From NCBI RefSeq assembly GCF_017815535.1, contig NZ_CP072596.1, positions 682,001 through 746,000 on the forward strand: a stretch of 64,000 nt of DNA, written 5' to 3'. Each line of letters begins with the position of its first letter. Within the stretch, counting starts at the first letter, position 1. Of this stretch, positions 40,688-49,900 are shown piece by piece. Under the pieces are notes generated by a model. It saw nothing but the letters and a program-made list of their open reading frames with translations, did no database searches and was not told the DNA's origin. This DNA is from Tessaracoccus sp. MC1865. Lineage in GTDB: Bacteria; Actinomycetota; Actinomycetes; Propionibacteriales; Propionibacteriaceae. The position numbers and the translations under genes are program-made.

Positions 40688-42022
40688 TCACCAGCCTTCG
40701 AGGCCGAGCTGCTGGGCCTGCTTCTTCACGTCCTCGTCGTAGCGGGCTGCGCCCTCTTCGGCGGTGGCGATACCGGAGCCCACCTCAACGGTGATCTTCT
40801 CCAGGTTCGGACCCTTGATGGGCGACAGGAACTCCAGTGCCGGGCTGGTGTTGCCCTCGTCGAAGTAGGACTGGAGGTCCTGGACGGCGGCCGGGAGCCC
40901 GTCGGGGAGTTCGCTGCCCTTGACCATGTACGGGCCGGTCGGGTCGACGGCGGCGCTCTGCGCCTCGGAGGCCTCAGGGGTGGCCACGTAGGCGAGGAAC
41001 TTCTTGGCTGCCTCGAGCTTCTCGCCCTCGGTGGTGGTGGGGATGACCAGCGCGGCCGGGGTCCAGACGGTCAGGCCGTAGTTCTCCTCGTCGTCGCCGG
41101 GCTGGGCGAAGAAGCCGATGTTGTCGGCGGCATCTTCGGCCAGTTCCACGTAGCCGGGCACGGCGAACGTGAGCATCGGGTAGTGGGCGCCCTTGCCGTC
41201 CACGAGGTACTGCAGGGCCTGGGGCATCTGGATGGAAGCGAAGTCCTTGTTGAAGTAGCCGGCCTCGAAGACCTCCTGGAGGCGCTGGAAGCTCTTCAGG
41301 GCGGGCTCCTGCGTGTACTTGGCTTCATTGGCCGTGTACTTCTCGGCCCAGTCGGGCTGCTCGGCGCTCACGTTGTGGAAATCAGCGAGGACGAAGAGCT
41401 GGGAGGTCCAGGTTTCGCCGTAGGACTGGAGGACCGGATCGATGCCGGCTTCCTTGATCGCGGCGTTGTTGGCCATGAAATCGTCCCAGGTCTTCGGGAT
41501 CTCGAGGCCGAGGTCGGCGTAGACCTTCTTGTTGTAGAGGATGCCGCCGGCCATGGCCTGGCCGAAGGGGACACCGTAGGTCTCGTCGTCGAACGTCACG
41601 GCCGTTTTGAACGTTTCATCAACGTTGTCCAAGAAGGACTCACCGGTCAGCGGCACCATGTTGCTCGCCGGGTCCAGGGCGGCCAGGAGCGAGCCCGAGT
41701 TGTATTGGAAGATGTCGGTCATCTCGCCGGTGGCGAGGCGGGTCTTCACCAGGTTGTCGGCCTCCGCGCCCTCGGGGCGGGTCTCGACGGTCACGACGAC
41801 TTCGTCCTGTGACTCATTGAAGGCGTCCGCCATGGCCTGGCCGGTTGCGGTGGTGTGCTCGGAGTTGTCGATCAGCATGGTGATCTCGACTGCCTCGGCG
41901 CCCGCCTCTGTGGACGTGGTGGAGTCGCTGCTGCCGAGCGAGCCGGCAGAGCAGGCGGTCAGAGACAGGGCGCCGACGATGCCGGCGACGAGGGCCTTGT
42001 GGCCTTTCAGGGATGAGGACAC
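40688..42022 (-). CDS. Sugar-binding lipoprotein of the CUT1 transporter
   Basis: A 444-residue extracellular solute-binding protein, family 1. The signal peptide ends in the lipobox LTAC (residues about 21-24), so the mature protein is lipid-anchored, followed by a serine/threonine-rich linker that could be O-mannosylated. Family segments include LVKTRLATGEMTDIFQYNSG, YGVPFGQAMAGGILYNKKVY and FLAYVATPEASEAQSAA. The ligand is inferred to be a rhamnose-containing di- or oligosaccharide or glycoside from the downstream GH78 and GH3 genes. GTG at 42022 has GGAAGGAAC upstream. Confidence 0.92.
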   Translation of the reverse strand: MSSSLKGHKALVAGIVGALSLTACSAGSLGSSDSTTSTEAGAEAVEITMLIDNSEHTTATGQAMADAFNESQDEVVVTVETRPEGAEADNLVKTRLATGEMTDIFQYNSGSLLAALDPASNMVPLTGESFLDNVDETFKTAVTFDDETYGVPFGQAMAGGILYNKKVYADLGLEIPKTWDDFMANNAAIKEAGIDPVLQSYGETWTSQLFVLADFHNVSAEQPDWAEKYTANEAKYTQEPALKSFQRLQEVFEAGYFNKDFASIQMPQALQYLVDGKGAHYPMLTFAVPGYVELAEDAADNIGFFAQPGDDEENYGLTVWTPAALVIPTTTEGEKLEAAKKFLAYVATPEASEAQSAAVDPTGPYMVKGSELPDGLPAAVQDLQSYFDEGNTSPALEFLSPIKGPNLEKITVEVGSGIATAEEGAARYDEDVKKQAQQLGLEGW

Positions 42023-42043
42023 TTCGTTGTTCCTTCCGGTCGC

Positions 42044-42064
42044 GGTCCCCCGGGGCGGGGGACC
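42044..42064 (-). terminator. Hairpin between LacI regulator 2 and the binding-protein gene
   Basis: GGTCCCCC and GGGGGACC form a perfect 8-bp stem around GGGGC, 15 bases after the regulator stop and 22 before the lipoprotein start. It may separate the regulator's transcript from the transport operon. Confidence 0.55.
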
Positions 42065-42078
42065 TCATGGTGGGGTGG

Positions 42079-43101
42079 TCAGGGGCTGACGGGTGCCGTG
42101 GAGGATCCGCGGGTCCGCAGTTCGGGAATGATGACTTCGTGCCTGGCGTCGGTGCGGCCCTCGAGCCGCTCGAGGATCAGGCGCATGGCGAGCGCGCCGA
42201 TGTCGGCGCCCGCCTGGTAGACGCTGGTCAGGGAGATGAGCGGGTGGGCGGCGATCCGGGTGTCGTCGTAGCCGACGACGGAGAGATCCGCCGGGCCCAG
42301 CCCCCGTTCGGCGGCGGCGCTCAGTACGCCCATCGCCAACTCGTCGTGGCCGGCGTAGATGGCGGTGGGGCGTGGCCGGTCGTCGAGCAGTTCCAGGGTG
42401 CGGTCGTGTGCCGCCCCTTCGGTGGGTGCGATGTGGATGACGCGGGCGTGCTCGGCGAGCCCGGCCCCGGTCATCCACTCGCGGTAGGTCGCGGCCCGGA
42501 TCGCGTGCGGCGCGTGGAGCATGTGCTTCTCGGCGGCCGGTTCGATCGTCAGGTGCGCGATGTCGCGGTGCCCGAGCGCGTGGAGGTGTTCCATGACCAG
42601 CCGGGTGCCCAGCACGTCGTCGTCGACGATCGTGTCGTAGTTCACCGACTCGTCGTGCCGGCCCAGGAGGATCAGCGGGATGTGGCTCCCGAGGTTCTCG
42701 AGCCATTCGGGGTCAACGGCGGGGGAGACCGCCAGGATGCCGTCGACCTGTCGGTCGGCCAGTACCTGGATGGCCTCCGGCCCGAAGCTGTAATCCGGGC
42801 CGGCGGGGGCGATGACGATCTTGTAGGGCGTGCCCGAGAGCGCCGAGCTGGCGCCCTCGATCACGTCGTCGAGGAAGGCGTTGACCGTGGTGGGCACCTC
42901 GATGCCGATGGTGTAGCTGCGCCCACGCATGGCCCGCGCGGTGACGCTCGGGCGGTAGCCCAACTCGTCGATTGCGGCCTGGACCTTGGTGCGCATCCCG
43001 TCGCTGACGCCATAGGCCTCGCGGATGACCTTGGACACGGCGGCGCGGGAAACGCCGGCGTGTTTCGCAACGTCTGCGATGGTCACTGAGTTGAGAGCCA
43101 C
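42079..43101 (-). CDS. LacI-family regulator 2 of the glycoside uptake genes
   Basis: A 340-residue repressor. The DNA-binding helix-turn-helix is VTIADVAKHAGVSRAAVSKV and the hinge helix region is AIDELGYRPSVTARAMRGRS. The effector domain shows YTIGIEVPTTVNAFLDDVIE, GHRDIAHLTIEPAAEKH, PTAIYAGHDELAMGVLSAAA and SVVGYDDTRIAAHPLISLTS. GTG at 43101 has GAGGCAGGGAC upstream. It lies between the secreted GH3 and the transporter genes and has two operator-like sites in its own promoter. A related site covers the GH3 start point, so it probably represses all three transcription units. Confidence 0.9.
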   Translation of the reverse strand: MALNSVTIADVAKHAGVSRAAVSKVIREAYGVSDGMRTKVQAAIDELGYRPSVTARAMRGRSYTIGIEVPTTVNAFLDDVIEGASSALSGTPYKIVIAPAGPDYSFGPEAIQVLADRQVDGILAVSPAVDPEWLENLGSHIPLILLGRHDESVNYDTIVDDDVLGTRLVMEHLHALGHRDIAHLTIEPAAEKHMLHAPHAIRAATYREWMTGAGLAEHARVIHIAPTEGAAHDRTLELLDDRPRPTAIYAGHDELAMGVLSAAAERGLGPADLSVVGYDDTRIAAHPLISLTSVYQAGADIGALAMRLILERLEGRTDARHEVIIPELRTRGSSTAPVSP

Positions 43102-43123
43102 TGTGTCCCTGCCTCTTCGTCGA

Positions 43124-43167
43124 GTTCGTGGATCGGTCTACTAAGAACTGTAGACCGATCCACGAAC
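43124..43167. promoter_or_regulatory. Paired operators forming a perfect 18-bp inverted repeat
   Basis: Two 18-base arms, GTTCGTGGATCGGTCTAC (43124-43141) and its exact reverse complement (43150-43167), flank an eight-base centre. Each arm contains a site of the form GTrGAyCGrTCyAC that is itself nearly palindromic and matches the operator at 45498. The two site centres are 22 bp apart, about two helical turns. They sit across the -10 region and start point of the LacI regulator 2 promoter, which suggests autoregulation by cooperative binding. Confidence 0.65.
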
Positions 43168-43175
43168 GCTGTCCA
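43147..43175 (-). promoter_or_regulatory. Promoter of LacI regulator 2
   Basis: On the minus strand TGGACA (43175-43170) and TACAGT (43152-43147) are separated by exactly 17 bases. Transcription would start near 43140, between and across the two operator-like sites. Confidence 0.6.
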
Positions 43176-43214
43176 CCGCTCTCGTGGACTTTCTTTATAA
43201 CGATTCAGAAACGG

Positions 43215-45446
43215 TCAGCGCAGAGTCAGCGACGCTGCCGCCGACACCGAGTCCGAAGCCCCACCGACGACGAACGAAACCGTGCCCTTCGGCGTGACCC
43301 ACCCGCCTGTGGCGGTGTCCCACACATCGAGCAGGTGGCGCTCGCGCAGTTGCTCGGGTGTGAGCTCCACGGTCACGTTGCGGTGCTCGCCGGGCTGCAG
43401 GGTGACCCGCTCCCAGCCCACCAGCCGCTTGGACGGTAGGTCGGCCGCCGAAGGCAGTTCGACGTAGACCTGAGCCACCTCGGTTCCCGCCACGTCGCCG
43501 GTGTTGGTCAACCGGAAGCTCACACGGAGGGCCTTGGAGCCATCGCTGTTCTTCGGTGTCACGTTCACCTTCGAGTACTCGAACGACGTGTAGGAGAGGC
43601 CGTGCCCGAATGCGAAGAGCGGATCGATGCCCTCGGATTCATACCAGCGGTAGCCCACTTTGAGCCCCTCGGTGTAGTTGACCTGACGGATCTCGCCGGT
43701 CACGGTGCGCTCCGTCGTTCCGTCGGCGAAGATGCCGGGGTACTGCTCGGGCGTCGAGGTGGGGATGTCGGCCAGCGACCTGGGGAAGCTCATCGGGAGC
43801 TTGCCTGAGGGATTCACGTCGCCGAACAGGATGCCGGCCAGAGCGGGCCCGAACTGCTCGCCGCCGTACCAGGCCTGCAGCACCGCGTCGACGTCCTCGA
43901 GCCACGGCATGACCACTGCGGTTCCCGAGTTCAGCACCACGACCGTGCGGTCGGCTGCGCCGGCCACCGCCTGGATGAGGGCGTCGCCGCCATGGTCCAG
44001 GTTGAGGTCGGTGATATCGGCGAACTCGCCCATGCCGAGGTGCCCGAAGACGACGGCGACGTCGGCTGAGGCTGCTGCTTCGGCCGCCTGGGTGAGGTCG
44101 GCACCGTTGTCGAACACGACCGTGCCGCCGTCGGCCGTCACGCGCTCGGTGATCGCGGTGAGCGGGTCCACGAGTGCGTCACAGTTCAGCACCGCGTTGC
44201 CGCGGAAGCCGTTGGCCGCGCAGGCGGTCTTGGCGCTGATGCCACCGGTGGGGGTGATGGACGCCGTGGGGCCGATGATGGCGACGGTCGGCGCACCGTT
44301 GAGGGGCAGCGTGCCGCCCTCGTTCCTGAGCAGCACCGTGCTCTGCTCGGCCAGTTCCCGTGCCACGGCCTTGTGCTCGGCCGTGGAGACGCCCATGATG
44401 GGCGGCTGGGGTACGGGGTTGTCGAACAGGCCGACGTTGAGGTACGCCCGCACCACCCGGAAGGCGGCCGCGTCGATGGCCTCCTGGTCGATGTCACCGG
44501 CAGCCAGCGCCTCGTCGAGGCGTGCCGGCGTGAACCAGATCGGGCGGTTGAGTTCCTGGTCCAGGCCGGCGTTGAGCGCGTCAGCGGTGGAGTGGACGGC
44601 GCCGAAGTCGCTCATGACGTAGCCCTTGAACCCGATGCGGTCCTTGAGGTCCTCGTTCATGATCGGGTTTTCGCAGGCCCAGACGCCGTTGATCTGGTTG
44701 TACGAGCACATCGCGCTGTCGGGGTCGCTCTCGCGCACCGCGATCTCGTAGGGGAGTACGTAGAGCTCCTGGAGTGTGCGCTCGTCGACGTTGGAGGAAC
44801 TGGACTGCCGGTCGAGCTCCTGTTCGTTGGCCACGAAGTGCTTCGGGTTGGAGATCACGCCCTTGCCGGGATTGCCGTCCTCGAGGCCGCGCACGGCCGC
44901 TGCTCCCATCACGCCGCTGAGTACCGGGTCCTCGCCGAAGTACTCGGGGGTGCGTCCCGAGAGTGGGGTGCGCCCGCTCGCGACGCCGGGCCCGAGGATC
45001 ACCGCGTTGCCGCTGTCGAAGGCCTCGCTGCCCTGCATCGCGGCCTTCGTCTCATTGAGGGCCTCGTTGAAGGTGGCCGCGATGGCGATGGGGGCAGGCC
45101 ATGCCGTGGTGCCAGCCTTGGAGTGCACACCTTCGGCGCCGTTGGCATAGACCACCCGTGGCGTGCACGGCACTTGGGCGGGGTAGGTCACTCCGCCGCT
45201 GAACGTGGTCTGTTCTGGCGAATTGGCCGCATGCTCGTTGAGCCAGCGGTACTTCTGACGTTGGGTGCTCGCGTCGAGCAGCAACTGGGCGCGCTCTTCG
45301 GCGGACAGCGAGGTGTCCATCCACGCGCAGTCGGCTGGGGAGGCCTCATCGGCGGAGGCGGCCCACTGGCCCGCGGGGGCGAGGGAGAAGGAGAGAAGGG
45401 CGAGGGTTGCCGTGAGGGCGCCCACGCCGCGTCGATTGACTTGCAT
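43215..45446 (-). CDS. Secreted glycoside hydrolase family 3 (beta-glucosidase/xylosidase-like)
   Basis: A 743-residue exported enzyme. The signal peptide (MQVNRRGVGALTATLALLSF, cleaved near WAASADEA) is followed by a GH3 barrel with PGVASGRTPLSGRTPEYFGE, VISNPKHFVANEQELDRQ and MCSYNQINGVWACENP; the nucleophile is the aspartate in GYVMSDFGAVH. The second domain has STVLLRNEGGTLPLNGAP and VVVLNSGTAVVMPWLEDVDA, and a fibronectin-III-like domain ends the protein. No cell-wall anchor is seen. It probably trims extracellular glycosides before uptake. AGGAGC precedes the ATG. Upstream lie a clear promoter and two operator-like palindromes. Confidence 0.92.
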   Translation of the reverse strand: MQVNRRGVGALTATLALLSFSLAPAGQWAASADEASPADCAWMDTSLSAEERAQLLLDASTQRQKYRWLNEHAANSPEQTTFSGGVTYPAQVPCTPRVVYANGAEGVHSKAGTTAWPAPIAIAATFNEALNETKAAMQGSEAFDSGNAVILGPGVASGRTPLSGRTPEYFGEDPVLSGVMGAAAVRGLEDGNPGKGVISNPKHFVANEQELDRQSSSSNVDERTLQELYVLPYEIAVRESDPDSAMCSYNQINGVWACENPIMNEDLKDRIGFKGYVMSDFGAVHSTADALNAGLDQELNRPIWFTPARLDEALAAGDIDQEAIDAAAFRVVRAYLNVGLFDNPVPQPPIMGVSTAEHKAVARELAEQSTVLLRNEGGTLPLNGAPTVAIIGPTASITPTGGISAKTACAANGFRGNAVLNCDALVDPLTAITERVTADGGTVVFDNGADLTQAAEAAASADVAVVFGHLGMGEFADITDLNLDHGGDALIQAVAGAADRTVVVLNSGTAVVMPWLEDVDAVLQAWYGGEQFGPALAGILFGDVNPSGKLPMSFPRSLADIPTSTPEQYPGIFADGTTERTVTGEIRQVNYTEGLKVGYRWYESEGIDPLFAFGHGLSYTSFEYSKVNVTPKNSDGSKALRVSFRLTNTGDVAGTEVAQVYVELPSAADLPSKRLVGWERVTLQPGEHRNVTVELTPEQLRERHLLDVWDTATGGWVTPKGTVSFVVGGASDSVSAAASLTLR

Positions 45447-45497
45447 CTGGTTGCTCCTATGCAGTGTGCAAGGGATCCGTACTCGTCGTCGAGCACG

Positions 45498-45515
45498 GTG
45501 TAGATCGATCTACAC
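45498..45515. promoter_or_regulatory. 18-bp palindromic operator at the secreted GH3 start point
   Basis: GTGTAGATCGATCTACAC is a perfect palindrome covering the expected transcription start (about 45512). Its inner 14 bases match the two sites in the LacI regulator 2 promoter, identifying that regulator as the likely ligand. Confidence 0.7.
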
Positions 45516-45518
45516 ACA

Positions 45519-45548
45519 ACCTTATCAAAAGTCCTTGTCGGAGGTCAA
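45519..45548 (-). promoter_or_regulatory. Promoter of the secreted GH3 gene
   Basis: On the minus strand TTGACC (45548-45543) and TAAGGT (45524-45519) are 18 bases apart. The same -35 sequence is used in front of rhaI. Confidence 0.6.
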
Positions 45549-45557
45549 TGGTTGCGC

Positions 45558-45571
45558 GTGAATCGGTTCAC
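45558..45571. promoter_or_regulatory. Second operator-like palindrome upstream of the secreted GH3 promoter
   Basis: GTGAATCGGTTCAC shares the core TGAATCGnTTCA with the rhaI operator (TTGAATCGTTTCAA), not with the 45498 site. It lies about ten bases upstream of the GH3 -35 box. It could place the secreted enzyme under LacI regulator 1 as well, or serve another LacI-type regulator. Confidence 0.55.
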
Positions 45572-45617
45572 ACTCGCGCCTGAGCCAGATGATTTCTTGA
45601 GGACTCCAGGGGTGAGG

Positions 45618-45623
45618 TAGGCT
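45618..45623 (+). promoter_or_regulatory. -10 element (TAGGCT) of the rplY-pth genes
   Basis: TAGGCT lies 110 bases before the L25 start, with TCTTGA at 45595-45600 (17-base spacer) as a weak -35. The same hexamer precedes rsmI, the SurA-like lipoprotein gene and eno. It predicts an untranslated leader of about 100 bases, in which I saw no named riboswitch or regulatory fold. Confidence 0.4.
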
Positions 45624-45732
45624 TGCCGGGTTGCCTGGCGAGGGACTCATGCGGGTCCGTCATCGACTAGCTCGCTTCTCGCTCGGCGCCTGCATGCGCA
45701 CCATTCACCTGAGAGCTTGAGGAGTTCACCCC

Positions 45733-46341
45733 ATGGCTGCTGACGCCCAACTGTCCGCCACCACCCGCACCGAGTTCGGCAAGGGCGCTGCCCGCCGCCT
45801 CCGCCGCGAGGGTGGCACCCCCGCCGTCCTCTACGGCCACGGCATGGATCCCGTCCACCTGGCGCTGCCCGCGCAGGAGACCTTCCTCGCGCTGCGTACC
45901 TCCAACGCACTGCTCGAGATCTCGATCGACGGCGACAAGAAGCCCTCGCTCGCGCTAGTCAAGCAGATCCAGCGCGACCCGATCCGTCCCCTGATCGACC
46001 ACGTGGACCTCCTGCTGGTGAAGGCCGGCGAGAAGGTCGAGGTCGAGGTGCTGCTGGTCCTCGTCGGCGACGCGGAGCGCGGCACGCTGATCAACCAGGA
46101 CCTCACCACGCTGACCGTCCTCGCCCCGGCCACCGACATCCCCACGGAGCTCGAGGTGTCGCTGGACGGCCTCGTCATCGGGGACCAGATCCTGGTCTCC
46201 GACGTGAAGCTGCCTGAGGGCGTCGAAGCGACCGGCGATCCCGACGCGCTCGTCCTGTCCGTCAACGCGCCGTCCGTCGAGTCCGAGTCTGAAGAGGCCG
46301 CCGGCGAAGAGGCCGCTGAGGGCGACGACTCCGCGGAGTGA
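45733..46341 (+). CDS. rplY: 50S ribosomal protein bL25, Ctc long form
   Basis: A 202-residue protein. The N-terminal 5S rRNA-binding domain runs to about residue 95, with TRTEFGKGAARRLRREGGTP, AVLYGHGMDP and VKQIQRDPIRPLIDHVDLL. The C-terminal beta domain (LTVLAPATDIPTELEVSLDG, GDQILVSDVKLPEGVEATGD) makes it the general-stress Ctc type rather than the short E. coli form. An acidic tail (ESEEAAGEEAAEGDDSAE) ends it. GAGGAG precedes the ATG. The stop overlaps the pth start (GTGA); rplY-pth is a widely conserved pair. Confidence 0.95.
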   Translation: MAADAQLSATTRTEFGKGAARRLRREGGTPAVLYGHGMDPVHLALPAQETFLALRTSNALLEISIDGDKKPSLALVKQIQRDPIRPLIDHVDLLLVKAGEKVEVEVLLVLVGDAERGTLINQDLTTLTVLAPATDIPTELEVSLDGLVIGDQILVSDVKLPEGVEATGDPDALVLSVNAPSVESESEEAAGEEAAEGDDSAE

Positions 46342-46922
46342 CCAGTTCCACCTTTCTCGTGGTCGGGCTCGGGAACCCGGGCCCGGCCTACGAGATCACC
46401 CGGCACAACGTCGGTTTCTGGGCCGTAGCGGATCTCGCAGACCGCTACGGCTCATCCTTTTCGCTGAATTCGCGCCAGAAGGCCGAGATCGCGACGGTGA
46501 GCCTGCGCGGTCCGGAACCGGTCAGGCTGGTCCTGGTCCGCCCCACCACGTACATGAACCTGTCCGGCGTGGCCGTCAGGTCCATCGCCACGTTCCACAA
46601 GATCGAGCCGGGTCACATCATCGCGATCCACGACGAGCTCGACCTGGACGCCGGCCGTCTGCGCGTGAAGCTGGGCGGCGGCGACAACGGCCACAACGGC
46701 CTCAAGTCGATGCGTCAGCACCTCGGCACCGGCGACTTCTACCGGGTGCGGGTGGGGATCGGGCGTCCGCCCGGCCGCCAGTCCGCCGCGGATTACGTGC
46801 TGGCCAAGCTGAAGCCGAAGGAACTCGACGAGATGCTGGTCGATGCGGCGGTGGCCGCCGACGTCGTGGAGTCGCTCGTGCGCGAGGGCCTCGTCGTCAC
46901 CCAGAACAAGTTCAACTCGTAA
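46338..46922 (+). CDS. pth: Peptidyl-tRNA hydrolase
   Basis: A 194-residue enzyme that recycles tRNA from stalled peptidyl-tRNA. It shows VVGLGNPGPAYEITRHNVGF with the catalytic histidine, RPTTYMNLSGVAV, AIHDELDLDAGRLRVKLGGG with the catalytic aspartate, and GDNGHNGLKSM. Length is normal. The GTG at 46338 overlaps the rplY stop by four bases. mfd follows after a 52-base gap, the usual rplY-pth-mfd order in Gram-positive genomes. Confidence 0.96.
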   Translation: MTSSTFLVVGLGNPGPAYEITRHNVGFWAVADLADRYGSSFSLNSRQKAEIATVSLRGPEPVRLVLVRPTTYMNLSGVAVRSIATFHKIEPGHIIAIHDELDLDAGRLRVKLGGGDNGHNGLKSMRQHLGTGDFYRVRVGIGRPPGRQSAADYVLAKLKPKELDEMLVDAAVAADVVESLVREGLVVTQNKFNS

Positions 46923-46974
46923 CGCAGGCCTACCGTCGTCGGCCGGGGCCGGGTGGCGTGGAAGGATTGACACC

Positions 46975-49900
46975 GTGAAGTATCCAGGCCTCCTCCAGGC
47001 TCTCGAGGCATCCGAGGGATTCCAGTACACGCTCGCCGACGCCCGACGCTCCGGAGTGACCACGCTCGACGTCACCACCGTCGGATCGTTCTTCCCGTTC
47101 CTGACCTCCGCCATCGCGGAGGAGAGTGGCCGGACCGTGCTGCTCATCACCTCCACCTATCGCGAGGCCGAGCAGCTCACCAGCGAGCTCGCGGGCCACC
47201 TGGGTGAAGATGCCGTCGAGTACTACCCCGCCTGGGAGACGCTGCCGCACGAGCGGCTGTCGCCCCGTGCAGACACTGTCGGCCGCCGGCTCGCAGTGCT
47301 CCGCCGCCTCGCCGGGCACGACGAGGAACCCGCACCCAAGGTCGTCGTCGCCCCGGTGCGTTCCGTCCTGCAGCCGCAGGTTCAGGGCTTGGCGGACATG
47401 GCGCCGGTGCGGATCGCCGTGGGGGAGACCTACGAACTGGGCACGCTGCTGGCCGATCTCGCCGGTGCGGCCTACAACCGCGTCGACATGGTGGAGCGAC
47501 GTGGCGAGTTCGCCGTCCGCGGCGGCATCGTCGACATCTTCCCGCCCACTGCTGACCACCCTGTGCGCGTCGACTTCTTCGGCGACGAGGTCGACGAGAT
47601 CCGCTACTTCACCGTCGCGGACCAGCGCTCCACCGGCGACACCGCCACCGTCGTCGTCGCGCCGCCCTGCCGTGAACTGCTCCTGACGACGACGGTGCGC
47701 AACCGCGCCAAGAGGCTCGCCGCCGCACACCCTGAACTGGCCGACATGCTCACCCGCATCGGCGAGGGCCAGGCCGCGGAGGGCATGGAGGCGCTCATCC
47801 CGGTGCTCGTCGAAGGTCTGGAACTGCTCGTCGACGTGCTGCCGAAGGGCTCGCTGATCCTGGCCGCGTCGCCGGAGCTGATCCGCACCCGCGCCGCCGA
47901 ACTCGTCGCCACCAGCCAGGAGTTCCTCGAGGCCTCCTGGGCGGCCGCCGCCGGCGGGGGCAGCTCGCCCATCGACCTCGGTGCCTCCGCCTACTGGGCA
48001 CTGGGCGACGTCCGCCAGCATGCGCTGGAGTCCGGCCACCGCTGGTGGTCGCTGTCGCCCTTCATGGCCGCCCCCGGCGCCGAAGAGGACGGCCCCGCCG
48101 TCCCCGAAGCCGCCTCGGTGCACTCCCGTTCGCTCGACATCACCGCCGGCGAGGGTTTCCGCGGCGACACCGACGCCGCCGTCACCCACATCAGGACACG
48201 CCTGGCCGACGGTTGGAAGGTCGTGCTCACCGTGGAGGGCCAGGGCCTGGCCACCCGCCTGGTTGAGCTGTTGGGCGATGCGGGGATCGCCGCCTCGATC
48301 GACGACCTGGCTGAGGCTCCGGCGGCCGGCCGGGTCACCATCGTGCTCTCGCCGCAGCGGCACGGCTGGCGCGCCGAGGGGCCGAAGCTGGAGGTCATCA
48401 CCGCCGGCGAACTGACCGGCCAGGTCGAGCTGGACAGGTCGGAACGCAAGCTTCCCCAGCGCCGCAAGCCCACCATCCAGCCGCTCGAACTCAAGGCCGG
48501 CGACCCCGTCGTGCACGAGCAGCACGGCGTCGGCCGGTTCGTGGAACTGCTGCAGCGCACCGTGCAGGGCAACACCCGCGACTACCTCGTCATCGAATAC
48601 GCCGCCAGCAAGCGCGGCCACCCGGGAGACCGGCTGTTCGTGCCGATGGACCAGCTCGACCAGCTGAGCCGCTACGTCGGCGCCGAGGCCCCCACGCTCG
48701 ACAAGATGGGCGGCGCCGATTGGACCAAGCGCAAGGCCAAGGCCCGCAAGGCGGTGCGCGAGATCTCCGCCGAGCTCATCAAGCTCTACGCCGCCCGCCA
48801 GGCCACCAAGGGCCACGCGTTCGGCCCCGACACCACCTGGCAGCGCGAGTTGGAGGATGCCTTCAGCTACGTCGAGACCCACGATCAACTCTCCGCCATC
48901 ACCGAGGTCAAGCACGACATGGAGCAGCTCGTGCCCATGGACCGCCTCATCTGTGGCGACGTCGGCTTCGGCAAGACGGAGATCGCCGTGCGCGCCGCAT
49001 TCAAGGCTGTCCAGGACGGCAAGCAGGTGGCCGTCCTGGTGCCCACCACGCTGCTGGTCACCCAGCACTACCAGACGTTCGCGTCCCGCTTCGCCGGTTT
49101 CCCCGTGCAGCTGGCCCAGCTGTCACGCTTCCAGAGCGACGCGGAGGCCAAGAAGGTCGTCGACGGCCTGGCCGCCGGCCGCATCGACGTGGTGATCGGC
49201 ACGCACCGGCTCCTCGGCAAGGAGATCCAGTTCAAGGACCTCGGCCTGGTGGTGATCGACGAGGAGCAGCGCTTCGGCGTCGAACACAAGGAGCGCCTCA
49301 AGTCCATGCGGGTCAACGTCGACGTGTTGTCCATGTCGGCCACGCCCATCCCGCGCACGCTCGAGATCGCCATCACCGGCATCCGGGAGATGAGCGTCAT
49401 CGCCACCCCGCCGGAGGAGCGCCACCCGGTGCTCACGTTCGCCGGCCCGTACGACGACGGGCAGGTCAAGGCTGCCATCCGCCGCGAGCTGGCGCGCGAG
49501 GGTCAGGTGTTCTTCGTGCACAACCGCGTCGGCACCATCGAGAAGACCGCCGCGCACCTGCGGGAACTGATCCCCGAGGCGCGGATCGCGACGGCGCACG
49601 GTCAGATGAACGAGCACCGGCTCGAAGCGGTGATGCAGGACTTCTGGGAGCGGCGCGCGGATGTGCTGGTCTGCACCACGATCGTCGAATCGGGCCTGAA
49701 CATCCAGAGCGCCAACACCCTCATCATCGACAGCGCCGACAAGATGGGCCTGTCGCAGCTGCATCAGCTGCGCGGCCGCGTCGGGCGCTCCAGGGAACGC
49801 GGGTACGCCTACTTCCTCTACCCGGCGGACAAGACGCTCACGGAGGCCTCCCACGAACGGCTCGCCACCATGGCCGCCAACACCGAGTTGGGCTCCGGCA

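Noticed and set aside
43194-43207. TGAATCGTTATAAA (minus strand) as a third rhamnose-type operator
   Set aside because: Only one half matches the TGAATCGnTTCA core; the other half is not complementary, so it is at best a half-site.
46930-49068. A 712-residue minus-strand open frame opposite mfd
   Set aside because: Low-complexity shadow of mfd, without motifs or a ribosome binding site.
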